Assembly: GCA_002374055.1 (NCBI GenBank)
Contig: DFLA01000011.1
Span: 1 to 61,246, forward strand
DNA from: Caryophanales bacterium UBA3631
GTDB lineage: Bacteria > Bacillota_I > Bacilli_A > RF39 > UBA660
Reading direction: 5' to 3'
DNA length: 61,246 nt
This document shows, in pieces, positions 41,717 through 51,044 of the stretch. The notes beneath the pieces are model-generated. The model made no database searches and had not been told where the DNA came from. It worked only from the letters and a program-made list of their open reading frames with translations. The number at the start of each line of letters is the position of its first letter. Position 1 is the first letter of the stretch. Both the position numbers and the translations under genes were made by a program.

Positions 41717-43056
41717 TGTTGTGGTTCCTTTAACATATTTACAAATGTACTTACATTTCTTCTAAATATTAGGTCTATTGTTGTTGTTGGACCACTTCTA
41801 TGTTTTGCTATTATAAATTCACTTTTTGAGGTGTTTTCATCTATTGATATTTGTTTTGTATAGTAATCTTCTCTGTATAAGAATGCTACTATATCTGCAT
41901 CTTGCTCGATTGATCCTGATTCTCTTAAGTCACTTAAAAGTGGTCTTTTATCTTCTCTTCCTTCTACTGTACGTGATAATTGTGCTAATGCAATTACTGG
42001 TACATTTAATTCCATAGCTAATGTTTTTAATGATCTTGATATTTCTGATACTTCTTGTTGTCTATTTCCTGCATATTTTGCTGAACCACTAATCAATTGT
42101 AGGTAGTCTATTATTATTACTCCTAGACCACCTTCTGAATTATGTAGTCTTCTACATTTTGCTTTTATTTCGCTTATTGTCATACCTGATGTATCATCTA
42201 TAAATAGGCGTGTTTCTGCAAGTCTACTCATTGCTTCATTAAATTTTTTCCAATCATGATGGTCTAGTTTTCCGCTTTTTAATTTATTAAAGTCAATTTG
42301 TCCTACTGATGATAACATTCTCATAGCAAGTTGTTCTCCACTCATTTCCATGTTAAAAACTGCTACTGTTTTATCTGTATTCATTGCTATGTTTGTAGCA
42401 AGATTTAATGCAAATGCTGTTTTTCCCATTGCGGGACGAGCAGCTATTATTATAAGTTCATTTTCATGTAATCCACTTGTTACTTTATCCAAATCATAGA
42501 ATCCTGTTGGTATTCCTGTTATTTCATTTTTTTGTTTACTTAATGTTTCTAAGTCACTTTGTGTTTTTAATAAAACATCTTGAATACTTCTAAATTCTGT
42601 CCCTTTTTTTGTCTTTACAACGTTTAGTATCTTTTTTTCGGCATTGTCTAGTACTTCGCTTATATCTTCTCCTTGGTTATACCCTGATGATACTATTTCT
42701 GTTGCTTCTTCTATTAATCTTCTTAATATAGCTTTTTCTTCTACTATTCTTATATATTCGTCTATATTTGCTGCTGTTGGAACAAAGTTTATTATTTCTG
42801 TAAGATATTCTACGCCACCAATTTGTTTTAGTATTTTTTTATTTTCTAATTCTTCTGTAACTGTAGTCATATCTATTGATATCATTTTTTCTTTTAATGT
42901 CTTTATTGTTTCAAAGATTTTAGCATTTGCATCTAAATAAAATAGTTCCTTATTTAATGATTCTAATGCTTTTTGTAGTGCATAGTTTGATAAAAACATT
43001 GAACCTAAAACTGATTTTTCTGCATCTATGTTATGTGGCATAGTTCTTTCATTCAT
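41713..43056 (-). CDS. dnaB: Replicative DNA helicase DnaB (DnaC of Bacillus)
   Basis: This 447-residue helicase has an N-terminal primase-binding domain (PHNIDAEKSVLGSMFLSNYALQ) and a RecA-like motor: IIAARPAMGKTAFALNLATNIA (Walker A), FNMEMSGEQLAMRMLS, VIIIDYLQLISG (Walker B), DLRESGSIEQDADIVAFLYRE. It unwinds DNA at forks. Length is normal with no intein. It lies 8 bp after rplI. Confidence 0.97.
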   Translation of the reverse strand: MNERTMPHNIDAEKSVLGSMFLSNYALQKALESLNKELFYLDANAKIFETIKTLKEKMISIDMTTVTEELENKKILKQIGGVEYLTEIINFVPTAANIDEYIRIVEEKAILRRLIEEATEIVSSGYNQGEDISEVLDNAEKKILNVVKTKKGTEFRSIQDVLLKTQSDLETLSKQKNEITGIPTGFYDLDKVTSGLHENELIIIAARPAMGKTAFALNLATNIAMNTDKTVAVFNMEMSGEQLAMRMLSSVGQIDFNKLKSGKLDHHDWKKFNEAMSRLAETRLFIDDTSGMTISEIKAKCRRLHNSEGGLGVIIIDYLQLISGSAKYAGNRQQEVSEISRSLKTLAMELNVPVIALAQLSRTVEGREDKRPLLSDLRESGSIEQDADIVAFLYREDYYTKQISIDENTSKSEFIIAKHRSGPTTTIDLIFRRNVSTFVNMLKEPQQ

Positions 43057-43064
43057 AATTTCAC

Positions 43065-43505
43065 CTACTTCTGTATCTGTATTTTTAGTTTCGCGATTAC
43101 CTTTTTATGTAATTCTATTTCTATTTCATGAAATCCTATTGTTTGTATTGGAAATTCAAGATGAATGTCTTGTTTTTTTATATTATATCCTAATTCATTT
43201 AGTTTTTCTTTTATTTGCTTTACTGATATTGTTCCAAACATTTGGTCTTGATTTCCTGTTTTTGCTTTGAAGATTATTTTTTCTTTTTCTAATTTTTTCT
43301 TTAAATCTTGCATATCTTTTATCAATAAGTTTTCTTCTAATGCTAATTCTTGTTTTTCTTTTTTTAGTCTATTAACACTAGTTTCTGTTGCTTGTACTGC
43401 GTATTTATTTTTTATTAAGAAGTTCATTCCATATCCATCTTTGACTTCTTTTATTTCTCCTTTTTTTCCTTGACCTTTAACGTCTTTTATAAAAATAACT
43501 TTCAT
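43065..43505 (-). CDS. rplI: 50S ribosomal protein L9
   Basis: This 146-residue L9 has the N-terminal signature [37 protein letters not shown], a long connecting helix (about 40-75) and a C-terminal domain. It is in the usual gdpP-rplI-dnaB arrangement, overlapping the DHH gene stop by 4 bp (ATGA). Confidence 0.96.
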   Translation of the reverse strand: MKVIFIKDVKGQGKKGEIKEVKDGYGMNFLIKNKYAVQATETSVNRLKKEKQELALEENLLIKDMQDLKKKLEKEKIIFKAKTGNQDQMFGTISVKQIKEKLNELGYNIKKQDIHLEFPIQTIGFHEIEIELHKKVIAKLKIQIQK

Positions 43506-44455
43506 TGTTCTTCCTCCTTTATTACTTGTTTAAGTTTTGTTTCTGCTTCATCTTTTGTTATATCTAATTGGCATGCAGCATCTGTTAAGTGTCCTCCACC
43601 TCCTAATGAGCTCATTATCTTTTCAACGTTTATATTACCAAGGGATCTTGCGCTTATTCCTATTTTTTTATTGGATAATTCTCCTATTGTAAATGATGCT
43701 TCAACTTTATCAAATCTTAATAGGTCTTCTGACATTGTTGCTAGATATGATGGGTTATAATTGTTTCCTTCTAGTTTGCATATCATCATGTCCTTTATAA
43801 GATAGCTATTTTTAATTTGTTGTGTTCTTTTTATATAGTCTTCTTTTTTTATTTTTAGTATTTTTTGTTTTAGTATATTATCTGCCCCCATAGACATTAG
43901 GTATGCTGCTGTTTTAAATGTTTTTTCTGATGTTTTCATGTTGTATCCGTTTGTATCTATTTCTATTCCAGCAAGCATTATAGTTGCTATTGTAGGTGTT
44001 ATTGTTTTCTCTTTATGTTTTAGATAATGTGTTATTATTTCTGTTGCGCTTGATGCTTTAGGATCTATGTATTCTAGTTTGGATTCAACTTTATCTTTTC
44101 CAATTATATGGTGGTCTATTATTACTACATCTTCTATTTCTTCTAGTATTTGTTCATATTCTAATAAACTTTTTCTATGTAAATCTGTAATTATCAATAA
44201 TGTGTTATTTATTTTTTCTTTATAATTATTTTTATTTATAAAATTAATATTTTCTTTTTCTAGTTCTTTATATGTTTTTTGCATTGATTCATTTACTTTG
44301 TCTGTTGTTTTAAATATATATTTTTCTTTATCAATTGCTTCATAGATTCCAAGTGATGAACCTATACAATCTAAATCAGGATTCTTATGTCCCATTATTA
44401 TTACATTAGTATGTTTATCTATTATTTCATCTAATTTTTTAAAGAAGTTTATCAT
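43502..44455 (-). CDS. DHH/DHHA1 phosphoesterase in the GdpP position (no N-terminal domains)
   Basis: This 317-residue protein has only the DHH-DHHA1 unit: [15 protein letters not shown] (H23, D27, D29), Asp91 (TDLH), DHH at 114-116 (IIDHHIIG), and the DHHA1 motif [12 protein letters not shown] near the C-terminus. In most Firmicutes the gene before rplI is gdpP (about 650 residues: two membrane helices, PAS, degenerate GGDEF, DHH-DHHA1), a c-di-AMP phosphodiesterase. Here the preceding gene is whiA, and no membrane, PAS or GGDEF part is present. c-di-AMP or pApA hydrolysis is probable. Confidence 0.85.
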   Translation of the reverse strand: MINFFKKLDEIIDKHTNVIIMGHKNPDLDCIGSSLGIYEAIDKEKYIFKTTDKVNESMQKTYKELEKENINFINKNNYKEKINNTLLIITDLHRKSLLEYEQILEEIEDVVIIDHHIIGKDKVESKLEYIDPKASSATEIITHYLKHKEKTITPTIATIMLAGIEIDTNGYNMKTSEKTFKTAAYLMSMGADNILKQKILKIKKEDYIKRTQQIKNSYLIKDMMICKLEGNNYNPSYLATMSEDLLRFDKVEASFTIGELSNKKIGISARSLGNINVEKIMSSLGGGGHLTDAACQLDITKDEAETKLKQVIKEEEQ

Positions 44456-45365
44456 TTTGTTCCTCCTTTTCTTTTAATTTTTGCGCGAATTTCTTTATTT
44501 TATCAAATCTATGGTGTAATCCAGGTTTTGTTATTTTTGTATTTGTTTCTAGTGATATTATTTCGCTTAGTTCCTGTAATGATGCATCTTTATATTTAAG
44601 TCTATATTCTGCCGCTAATTGTTCTTTTTCTGACAATAGTTCAAATCCATATTTTTTTATTATTTCTATATCTTTTATTTGTTCATTTGCTGTTTGTATT
44701 ATTCTATCAACATTTGCTTGTTCGCAGTTGTTTAATCTGTTTGTCATGTTTACATGATCTCTGTATATTCTTATATCTTCATAATATAGTAATGCTTTTG
44801 TTGTACCTATTAATCTAAGAAAGTCTCCTATTTTTTCTGCTTCTTTTATATATATCATATATTTATTTTCTCTTTTTAGAATTTTACTATTTAATTGATA
44901 ATTATTTAGTATATCGTTTATAAATTCTGCATATTTTTTTTCTTCTACTAAGATTTCCATATGATATCTAGATGTTTTGGGATCGTTGATACTTCCTTTT
45001 GCTAGAAAAACTCCTTTTATGTACGTTCTTATTAAGTTATCATCTGCTACTATGTATTCTTCTGGTATTATTTGTTTTAGTCTCAATTCTTCTATTATTT
45101 CTTTTTGTTTATTTGTTACTTCTATTATGTATATATAGTTTTTGTTATAGTTATATCCTTTTCTTACTGTAATTTTAGATACTATTTTATATAGTTCTTG
45201 AAATAAGTTAAATACTAAATCCGCAACTTCTTTATTCTCTGTTTGTACTTTTAGTGTGTCTTCTATATTTTCATTTTTTAATATTCCAGAGAGTAATGTT
45301 ATTTTTTCTATTTTGTTGTATTTTTGCTTACTTATTTCTGTCTTTATTTTACTTGTGAATGACAT
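44439..45365 (-). CDS. whiA: DNA-binding protein WhiA
   Basis: This 308-residue protein has the WhiA layout: an N-terminal LAGLIDADG-like domain (IRTYIKGVFLAKGSINDPKTSRYHMEI) and a C-terminal helix-turn-helix (EYRLKYKDASLQELSEIISLETNTKITKPGLHHRFDKI), with NRLNNCEQANVDR between. It acts in cell division and nucleoid organisation in Bacillus. Its start overlaps the glmR stop by 1 nt (TAATG). rapZ, usually with glmR and whiA, is absent. Confidence 0.95.
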   Translation of the reverse strand: MSFTSKIKTEISKQKYNKIEKITLLSGILKNENIEDTLKVQTENKEVADLVFNLFQELYKIVSKITVRKGYNYNKNYIYIIEVTNKQKEIIEELRLKQIIPEEYIVADDNLIRTYIKGVFLAKGSINDPKTSRYHMEILVEEKKYAEFINDILNNYQLNSKILKRENKYMIYIKEAEKIGDFLRLIGTTKALLYYEDIRIYRDHVNMTNRLNNCEQANVDRIIQTANEQIKDIEIIKKYGFELLSEKEQLAAEYRLKYKDASLQELSEIISLETNTKITKPGLHHRFDKIKKFAQKLKEKEEQNDKLL

Positions 45366-46309
45366 TATTTTAATAGGTATGAAAATATATCTAGTGATAA
45401 TTTTAATGTGTCATGTCTTAATGAACCTTCTTCTACTTTTGCTAAATTATCACTTATTACTTCAATTCCTTTTAGGTTTTGTTTATCTAAAATTACTGGG
45501 TCTTTTTGTTCTAATGTTGAGTATTTATTTATTATATTTGGTTCAATTTTTCCTTTATTTGCTATTACAACATCAACATTTCTTTTTCCAAGATATTCAT
45601 TTAGTTTATTTATATGGTCACTTACTTTGAATTTATCTGTTTCTCCTGGTTGTGTCATTATATTGCATACATACATTATTTTTGCTTTACTTTTTTCTAA
45701 TTCTTTTTTCATTTCTTTTGGTATTATATTGGGAATTATACTTGTATATAGACTTCCAACACTTAGTATTATTAAATCTGCATCATGTATTGCATTTAAT
45801 GATTCTTTTGTTATTTCTGGATCGTTTTTATAGTATACTTTTTTTATTATTTTTCCAGCCTCTGTAATGTTATGTTCACCTTCAACAATTGTACCATCTG
45901 TCATTTCTGCTACTAATGTTATGTCTCCATTTTCTGTTAATGGAATAACTTTTCCTTTTAAATTAATTACTTTTCCTAGGGATATTATTGCGTCTGATAC
46001 ACTTCCTGTTATATCTGTCATTGCTTGTAGTAGAAAATTCCCTACGGCGTGTCCATTTAAGTAACTATCTGTTTTAAATCTATAATTAAACATTTTTTCT
46101 ACTAATGGTTCTGTTTCTGATAGTGATATTAAAACTCTTCTTATATCTCCCATTGCTGGGGTATTAAATTCTTTTCTAAGTATTCCTGATGATGATCCAT
46201 CATCACATACTGATACTATGGCTGTTAGGTCTATTGGAAATTGTTTTAATCCTTTTAGTAATGTTGATAGTCCATTTCCTCCACCCATTACTACAACTTT
46301 TTTATTCAC
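45365..46309 (-). CDS. glmR: GlmR/YvcK (CofD-like) central-metabolism regulator
   Basis: The 314-residue protein starts at GTG (GGAAGATTACT upstream). CofD-like motifs: VVVMGGGNGLSTLLKGLKQFPIDLTAIVSVCDDGSSSGILR, AMGDIRRVL, GHAVGNFLL, ILSVGSLYTSIIPNIIP. GlmR binds UDP-GlcNAc and steers carbon to cell-wall precursors. It is translationally linked to whiA. Confidence 0.95.
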   Translation of the reverse strand: MNKKVVVMGGGNGLSTLLKGLKQFPIDLTAIVSVCDDGSSSGILRKEFNTPAMGDIRRVLISLSETEPLVEKMFNYRFKTDSYLNGHAVGNFLLQAMTDITGSVSDAIISLGKVINLKGKVIPLTENGDITLVAEMTDGTIVEGEHNITEAGKIIKKVYYKNDPEITKESLNAIHDADLIILSVGSLYTSIIPNIIPKEMKKELEKSKAKIMYVCNIMTQPGETDKFKVSDHINKLNEYLGKRNVDVVIANKGKIEPNIINKYSTLEQKDPVILDKQNLKGIEVISDNLAKVEEGSLRHDTLKLSLDIFSYLLK

Positions 46310-46396
46310 AGTAATCTTCCTTTCATTTAACTAGTAAATATTATACTATTTCTTGTTTGATATGTAAATTAAAGTGGTAATAATAATCTAAATAAA

Positions 46397-46428
46397 AAAT
46401 ACAATAATATTTTTTAACTATTGTATTT
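46397..46428 (-). terminator. Terminator of lgt
   Basis: AAATACAATA (46397-46406) / TATTGTATTT (46419-46428) spans the lgt stop codon, with a T-run on the minus strand. Confidence 0.6.
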
Positions 46429-47190
46429 TTCTTTTGATTTACTTGTAATTATTACTATTGTTCCTATTATAATCATTATTATTGATATTAGTTGTGCTTG
46501 TTTTATTGTATTTAGCATTAAACTATCTGTTCTTAATGATTCTATTAGGTATCTTCCTATTCCATACCATATAAAATAAAATCCTGTTATTTGTCCTATT
46601 TTTATTTGTTTTATTTTTCTTGTAAGTAATATTATTATTAATCCAATGAGGCACCATAATGATTCGTAAAAAAATGTTGGGATATAGTAGTTTTGATTTA
46701 TTTTCATTCCATCTATGATAAATTTTGGTATGTGTAATTCTTTTAGGTGATTAAGTGTTGTTATTGGACCATGGGCTTCTTGATTAAAGAAATTTCCCCA
46801 TCTTCCTAGTGTTTGGCCTATTAGCAATCCTGGAATGCATATATCTAATACTTTTAACGTATTAAGTTTATTTTTTTTTGTATAATATATTATGAATATT
46901 GCCCCTGAAATTATGCCTCCATGTATTGCTAGTCCACCTTCCCATACTTTTATTATATCTATTATGTTTTTTGAATAATAATCTAAATTAAATAAGCAAT
47001 AATAGAGTCTTGCTCCAATAATACCTAATATCATTGTATAAAATAGCATGTCTGTTATTTTTTTTTCTGATATATTGTTTCTTTTTGCTTCTTTTTTTAC
47101 TAAATAAAATCCTATTATTACTCCTAATAAAATCATTATTGAATACCAATATATTTTGATAGGTCCTATATCAATTATTGTAGATTTCAT
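46414..47190 (-). CDS. lgt: Prolipoprotein diacylglyceryl transferase
   Basis: This 258-residue protein has seven membrane helices and the Lgt signature GQTLGRWGNFFNQEAHGP. WEGGLAIHGGIISG precedes it, and a late WYGIGRYLIESLRTDSLML carries the essential Arg. It attaches diacylglycerol to lipobox Cys; likely substrates here include the 150-residue lipoprotein and YidC. It overlaps the yvlD-like gene by 4 bp. Confidence 0.96.
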   Translation of the reverse strand: MKSTIIDIGPIKIYWYSIMILLGVIIGFYLVKKEAKRNNISEKKITDMLFYTMILGIIGARLYYCLFNLDYYSKNIIDIIKVWEGGLAIHGGIISGAIFIIYYTKKNKLNTLKVLDICIPGLLIGQTLGRWGNFFNQEAHGPITTLNHLKELHIPKFIIDGMKINQNYYIPTFFYESLWCLIGLIIILLTRKIKQIKIGQITGFYFIWYGIGRYLIESLRTDSLMLNTIKQAQLISIIMIIIGTIVIITSKSKEKYNS

Positions 47191-47612
47191 TGTTTAACTC
47201 CATCTATTATTTTTTTTATTATGTTTTTCATTATAAGATTCATAAATGATATTAGAACTGCTATTACAAATGTCATTATTAGTCCTCCTGGTATATCAAA
47301 ATGTTCACCTAGAATAAATGCTACCATATTTAATATTAATACATTTATGAATGGATAGAATAGTCCCAATGTTAATGCTGTTATTGGTAGTGTTAGCCAA
47401 ACTATTAATGGTTTTATTGTTTTATTTAATATATAAATTATTATTGTTGCAATTAAACTCCATATTCCAAAATAGCTATTATCAATATATAGTGTATTTT
47501 TGAATATTGTTGTTACTGCTATTAATACTAATGAGTATCCTATCATGTATATCAACCATTCAATGAATTTATTTAGTCTGATTTTTTTATTTTCTTTTAT
47601 AATTATTCTCAT
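47187..47612 (-). CDS. YvlD-like four-helix membrane protein (phage-holin-4-2 family)
   Basis: This 141-residue protein has four membrane helices and the family motif LNKTIKPLIVWLTLPITALTLGLFYPFINVLILNMV. YvlD and relatives are 'holin-like' only by similarity; their role is probably in envelope stress. It is placed between uvrB and lgt and overlaps lgt (ATGA). AGGAGGAAGT precedes the ATG. Confidence 0.85.
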   Translation of the reverse strand: MRIIIKENKKIRLNKFIEWLIYMIGYSLVLIAVTTIFKNTLYIDNSYFGIWSLIATIIIYILNKTIKPLIVWLTLPITALTLGLFYPFINVLILNMVAFILGEHFDIPGGLIMTFVIAVLISFMNLIMKNIIKKIIDGVKQ

Positions 47613-47620
47613 ACTTCCTC

Positions 47621-49564
47621 CTACTCTGATTTTAGTTCAAATAATATGTCTCTTAATTCCATTGCTCTTTCAAAATCCATGTTTTTAGCAGCTTCTTTCA
47701 TTTCTGTTTCGATTTTTAGCATTAGGTTTTGTTTTTCTTGTTTTGTCATTTTTATTTCTTTTTCTTCTGTTTCTTTTATATTTGATACAACTTCTCTGAT
47801 TTCTTTTATTATTGTTTTTGGAGTTATATTGTGTTCTTTATTATAATTTTGTTGTATTTTTCTTCTTCTTTCTGTTTCTTCTATTGCTATTTTCATTGAG
47901 TCGCTTATTGTATCTGCGTACATTATAACATGTCCGTTTGCATTTCTTGCTGCTCTTCCTATTGTTTGTATTAAACTTCTTTCACTTCTTAGGAATCCTT
48001 GTTTATCTGCATCCATTATTGCTACTAGTGATACTTCTGGTATATCCAGTCCTTCTCTTAATAAATTTATTCCAACTAGTACATCGTATTTACCAAGTCT
48101 TAGGTCTCTAATTATTTTTAGTCTTTCTAGTGTTTTTATTTCACTATGCAGATAAGCTACTTTCATGTTTATTTTTTTTAGATATGTTGTTAATTCTTCT
48201 GCCATTCTAATTGTTAATGTTGTTATTAGTGTTCTTTCATTATTGTTTATTCTTTCATTTATTCTTTCAATTAGGTCATCTATTTGATTTTTTGTTGGTA
48301 TTACTTCTATTTCTGGATCGAGTAGTCCTGTTGGTCTAATTATTTGTTCAATATATTCTGGATTTTTTTCCAGTTCGTAATCTCCTGGTGTTGCTGAAAC
48401 ATATATTATTTTATCTAGTTTTTGTTCAAATTCGTTGAATTTTAATGGTCTATTATCCAGTGCGCTTGGGAGTCTAAATCCATAGTCTACTAGTGATTGT
48501 TTTCTAGCTCTATCTCCATTATACATTCCTCTGACTTGTGGCACGGTTACATGTGATTCATCTATTACAAGTAAAAAGTCTTTTTTAAAAAAATCTATTA
48601 ATGTCGTTGGTGTTGCTCCTGGTTCTTTTAGAGCAAGTGGTCTTGAATAGTTTTCTACACCTCTGCAAAAACCTGTTTCTTCTAGCATCTCCATATCATA
48701 GTTTGTTCTTTCTTGTAATCGTTGATATTCTATTAATTTATTATTTTGTTTAAAAAATTCAAGTCTTTCTTCTAATTCTTTTCTTATATTCTTTATTGCT
48801 ATTTTTAGTTTTTCTTCACTTGTTACAAAGTGTGATGCGGGAAATATTGTTATTGTTTTTTTATTTGATAAAATTGCTCCTGTTAGTGTATCAAATTCTG
48901 ATATTCTATCTATTGTATCTCCAAAGAAATCTATTCTTAATGCTTTTCCATGTTGACTGACTGGAACTAATTCTAATATATCTCCTTTTACTCTAAAAGA
49001 GCCTCTTTTTAAGTCTATATTGTTTCTTTCATATAGCATATTTACTAGTTTTTCTAGTACTTCATCTCTATCTATTTCTTGGTTTACTGATAGTGTTAAT
49101 GTTTTATTTTTATATTCTTCTATTTCACCTATACCATATATACATGATACACTTGCGACTACTATTACATCATTATAGTTTAGTAGTGACGCTGTTGCGG
49201 AGTGTCTTAGTTCGTCTATTTCATCATTTATCGATGCATCTTTTTCTATATATGTATCTGATGATGGAACATATGCTTCTGGTTGGTAGTAGTCATAGTA
49301 TGATACGAAGTATTCAATATGGTTGTTTGGAAACAATTCTTTTAATTCTGCATAAAGTTGTCCAGCTAATGTTTTGTTATGTGCAAGTACTAATGTTGGT
49401 TTATTAATTTCTTTTATTACGTTTGCTATTGTAAATGTTTTTCCTGTTCCTGTTGCTCCTAATAAAACTTGGTGTTTTTTCCCTTCTTTTATTCCATCTG
49501 TTAATTTTTTTATTGCTTCTGGTTGATCTCCTGATGGTTTATATTTTGATACTAATTCGAACAT
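47621..49564 (-). CDS. uvrB: Excinuclease ABC subunit B
   Basis: The protein has 647 residues from the ATG at 49564 (GGAGG 6 nt upstream). UvrB landmarks: [17 protein letters not shown] (Walker A), the beta-hairpin [49 protein letters not shown], the helicase motif QTIGRAARN, and the C-terminal UVR domain ([20 protein letters not shown]). It handles damage verification in nucleotide excision repair. uvrA is not in the window. Confidence 0.97.
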   Translation of the reverse strand: MFELVSKYKPSGDQPEAIKKLTDGIKEGKKHQVLLGATGTGKTFTIANVIKEINKPTLVLAHNKTLAGQLYAELKELFPNNHIEYFVSYYDYYQPEAYVPSSDTYIEKDASINDEIDELRHSATASLLNYNDVIVVASVSCIYGIGEIEEYKNKTLTLSVNQEIDRDEVLEKLVNMLYERNNIDLKRGSFRVKGDILELVPVSQHGKALRIDFFGDTIDRISEFDTLTGAILSNKKTITIFPASHFVTSEEKLKIAIKNIRKELEERLEFFKQNNKLIEYQRLQERTNYDMEMLEETGFCRGVENYSRPLALKEPGATPTTLIDFFKKDFLLVIDESHVTVPQVRGMYNGDRARKQSLVDYGFRLPSALDNRPLKFNEFEQKLDKIIYVSATPGDYELEKNPEYIEQIIRPTGLLDPEIEVIPTKNQIDDLIERINERINNNERTLITTLTIRMAEELTTYLKKINMKVAYLHSEIKTLERLKIIRDLRLGKYDVLVGINLLREGLDIPEVSLVAIMDADKQGFLRSERSLIQTIGRAARNANGHVIMYADTISDSMKIAIEETERRRKIQQNYNKEHNITPKTIIKEIREVVSNIKETEEKEIKMTKQEKQNLMLKIETEMKEAAKNMDFERAMELRDILFELKSE

Positions 49565-49644
49565 CACACTCCTCCTTTCTTAATGTTTATATTTTATCAT
49601 TTTTTTAAATATAAAACAAGGATGTTGAATCCTTGTTTTGGTTG

Positions 49645-50937
49645 TTATTTATTAATTTTAAATACCACTTGATATGTGTCATCTAAGTCATATTCTTCTG
49701 TATCTATTATAAATCCTGCTTCTTCTATTTTATCTGAGCATTCTCTAATTATTTGTAGTACATCTTTGAAGCTTTTTATTTTTGTTTCTGGTATAATTAT
49801 TGTTTTATTGTCTTTTTCTTCTTGTTGTGTTGAAGAATTTGATTGTTTAATTTCTTCTTCATCTTCAAATTCTTCTATAAAATCTAAATCATCATCTTCA
49901 TCATTTATTGGTTGTTCTATTTTTTCTGCTGATTCTGATACCTTTTCTTCTGATTTTTCTTCATTTTTTGGTTCTTCTGTTGCTTCATTATTTATTGGTT
50001 TTATTGTACTACTATTGTTTATACTATTTTCTATTTCATTTAATTCTTCTAATAGTGCATTATTATTCATACTTGATGTATCATCTACTGGATTCATGAA
50101 TATTTTATTAAAGTCTACAATTTGTTCTTCTACTTTTGGTTCTTGTTTTTCTTCATCTAAAATATTAAAGAATTTACTAGGTTGTATTTCTGCTTTCTCC
50201 ATATCATCCATATCTTCTTTAATATTTTCAGGTTCTTCTTGTTTTTGTGGCTCTATTGTAGGAATATTAATAAATTTAAATTCTTTTGGTTCTGATTGTG
50301 TATTTTGTTGTGTCTCATTTATATTTTCACCGTTTAATAATTTATCTATTTCTTCATCTGCTCGTCTTACTGTTAATCTTTCATTTATTATTTTATTTAG
50401 TAATTGCTTTTGTTGTTCTTTATTCTGTAGTTTTAGTAGTGATCTTGCATGTCTTTCTGATATTTTTTCATTTAATAAAGCTTCTTGAACTTCATCATCT
50501 AGGTTTAAAAGTCTTAATTTATTTGCAACTGTTGATTGTGTTTTTCCTAGTTTTGATGCAAGACCATCTTGCGTGATGTATCCCATATCAAGTATTTTTT
50601 TATAGGAGATTGCTTCCTCTATTGGTGTTAAGTTTTCTCTTTGTACGTTTTCTATTAAAGCAACTTCGGCACTATCTTTATCATTTAAATCTGTTATTAT
50701 TGCTGGTATTGTATTTAATCCAGCCATACATGATGCTTTATATCTTCTTTCTCCCGCTATTATTTCGAATTTATCTCCTATTGGTCTAACTACTATTGGT
50801 TGTATTACTCCATGTTCTTTTATTGATTTTGATAATTCATTTATTGCTTCTTCATTGAATTTAATTCTTGGTTGAAATCTATTTGGTAATACATCTTGTA
50901 TATTTAGCTCAACTACTTTTTTTCTACTTGCTTCCAT
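49645..50937 (-). CDS. noc: Noc-type ParB-family nucleoid occlusion protein with long linker
   Basis: This 430-residue protein has the ParB CTPase domain with GERR (62-65) and ENVQR (96-100), then a Noc-like helix-turn-helix (QDGLASKLGKTQSTVANKLRLL, about 122-144) and ERHAR (161-165), which favours Noc over Spo0J. Residues about 205-385 form an acidic Glu/Asn/Ser-rich linker, roughly doubling the spacing. The C-terminal dimer domain (EEAGFIIDTEEYDLDDTYQVVFKI) also resembles Noc. The N-terminus lacks the amphipathic membrane helix of Bacillus Noc. It follows rsmG as in Bacillus, but soj/spo0J do not follow. Confidence 0.88.
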   Translation of the reverse strand: MEASRKKVVELNIQDVLPNRFQPRIKFNEEAINELSKSIKEHGVIQPIVVRPIGDKFEIIAGERRYKASCMAGLNTIPAIITDLNDKDSAEVALIENVQRENLTPIEEAISYKKILDMGYITQDGLASKLGKTQSTVANKLRLLNLDDEVQEALLNEKISERHARSLLKLQNKEQQKQLLNKIINERLTVRRADEEIDKLLNGENINETQQNTQSEPKEFKFINIPTIEPQKQEEPENIKEDMDDMEKAEIQPSKFFNILDEEKQEPKVEEQIVDFNKIFMNPVDDTSSMNNNALLEELNEIENSINNSSTIKPINNEATEEPKNEEKSEEKVSESAEKIEQPINDEDDDLDFIEEFEDEEEIKQSNSSTQQEEKDNKTIIIPETKIKSFKDVLQIIRECSDKIEEAGFIIDTEEYDLDDTYQVVFKINK

Positions 50938-50980
50938 AATAAAATCCCTTCTTTATTCTTTTATAATTCTATGATACTAT

Positions 50981-51018
50981 ATTTTGGGAAATAAAACAAG
51001 TGATTTTGGGAAATAAAA
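50981..51018. repeat. Two 16-bp direct repeats upstream of noc (half Noc sites)
   Basis: ATTTTGGGAAATAAAA occurs at 50981-50996 and 51003-51018, 22 bp apart (about two helical turns). Each contains GGGAAAT, one half of the Bacillus Noc site ATTTCCCGGGAAAT. They lie between the rsmG terminator and the noc start, where the noc promoter must be. Confidence 0.8.
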
Positions 51019-51020
51019 AA

Positions 51021-51044
51021 ATTATTTGATAAAAATCAAATAAT
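51021..51044 (-). terminator. Terminator of mnmE-mnmG-rsmG
   Basis: ATTATTTGAT (51021-51030) / ATCAAATAAT (51035-51044) with a 4-nt loop and T7 on the minus strand, directly at the rsmG stop. Confidence 0.85.
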
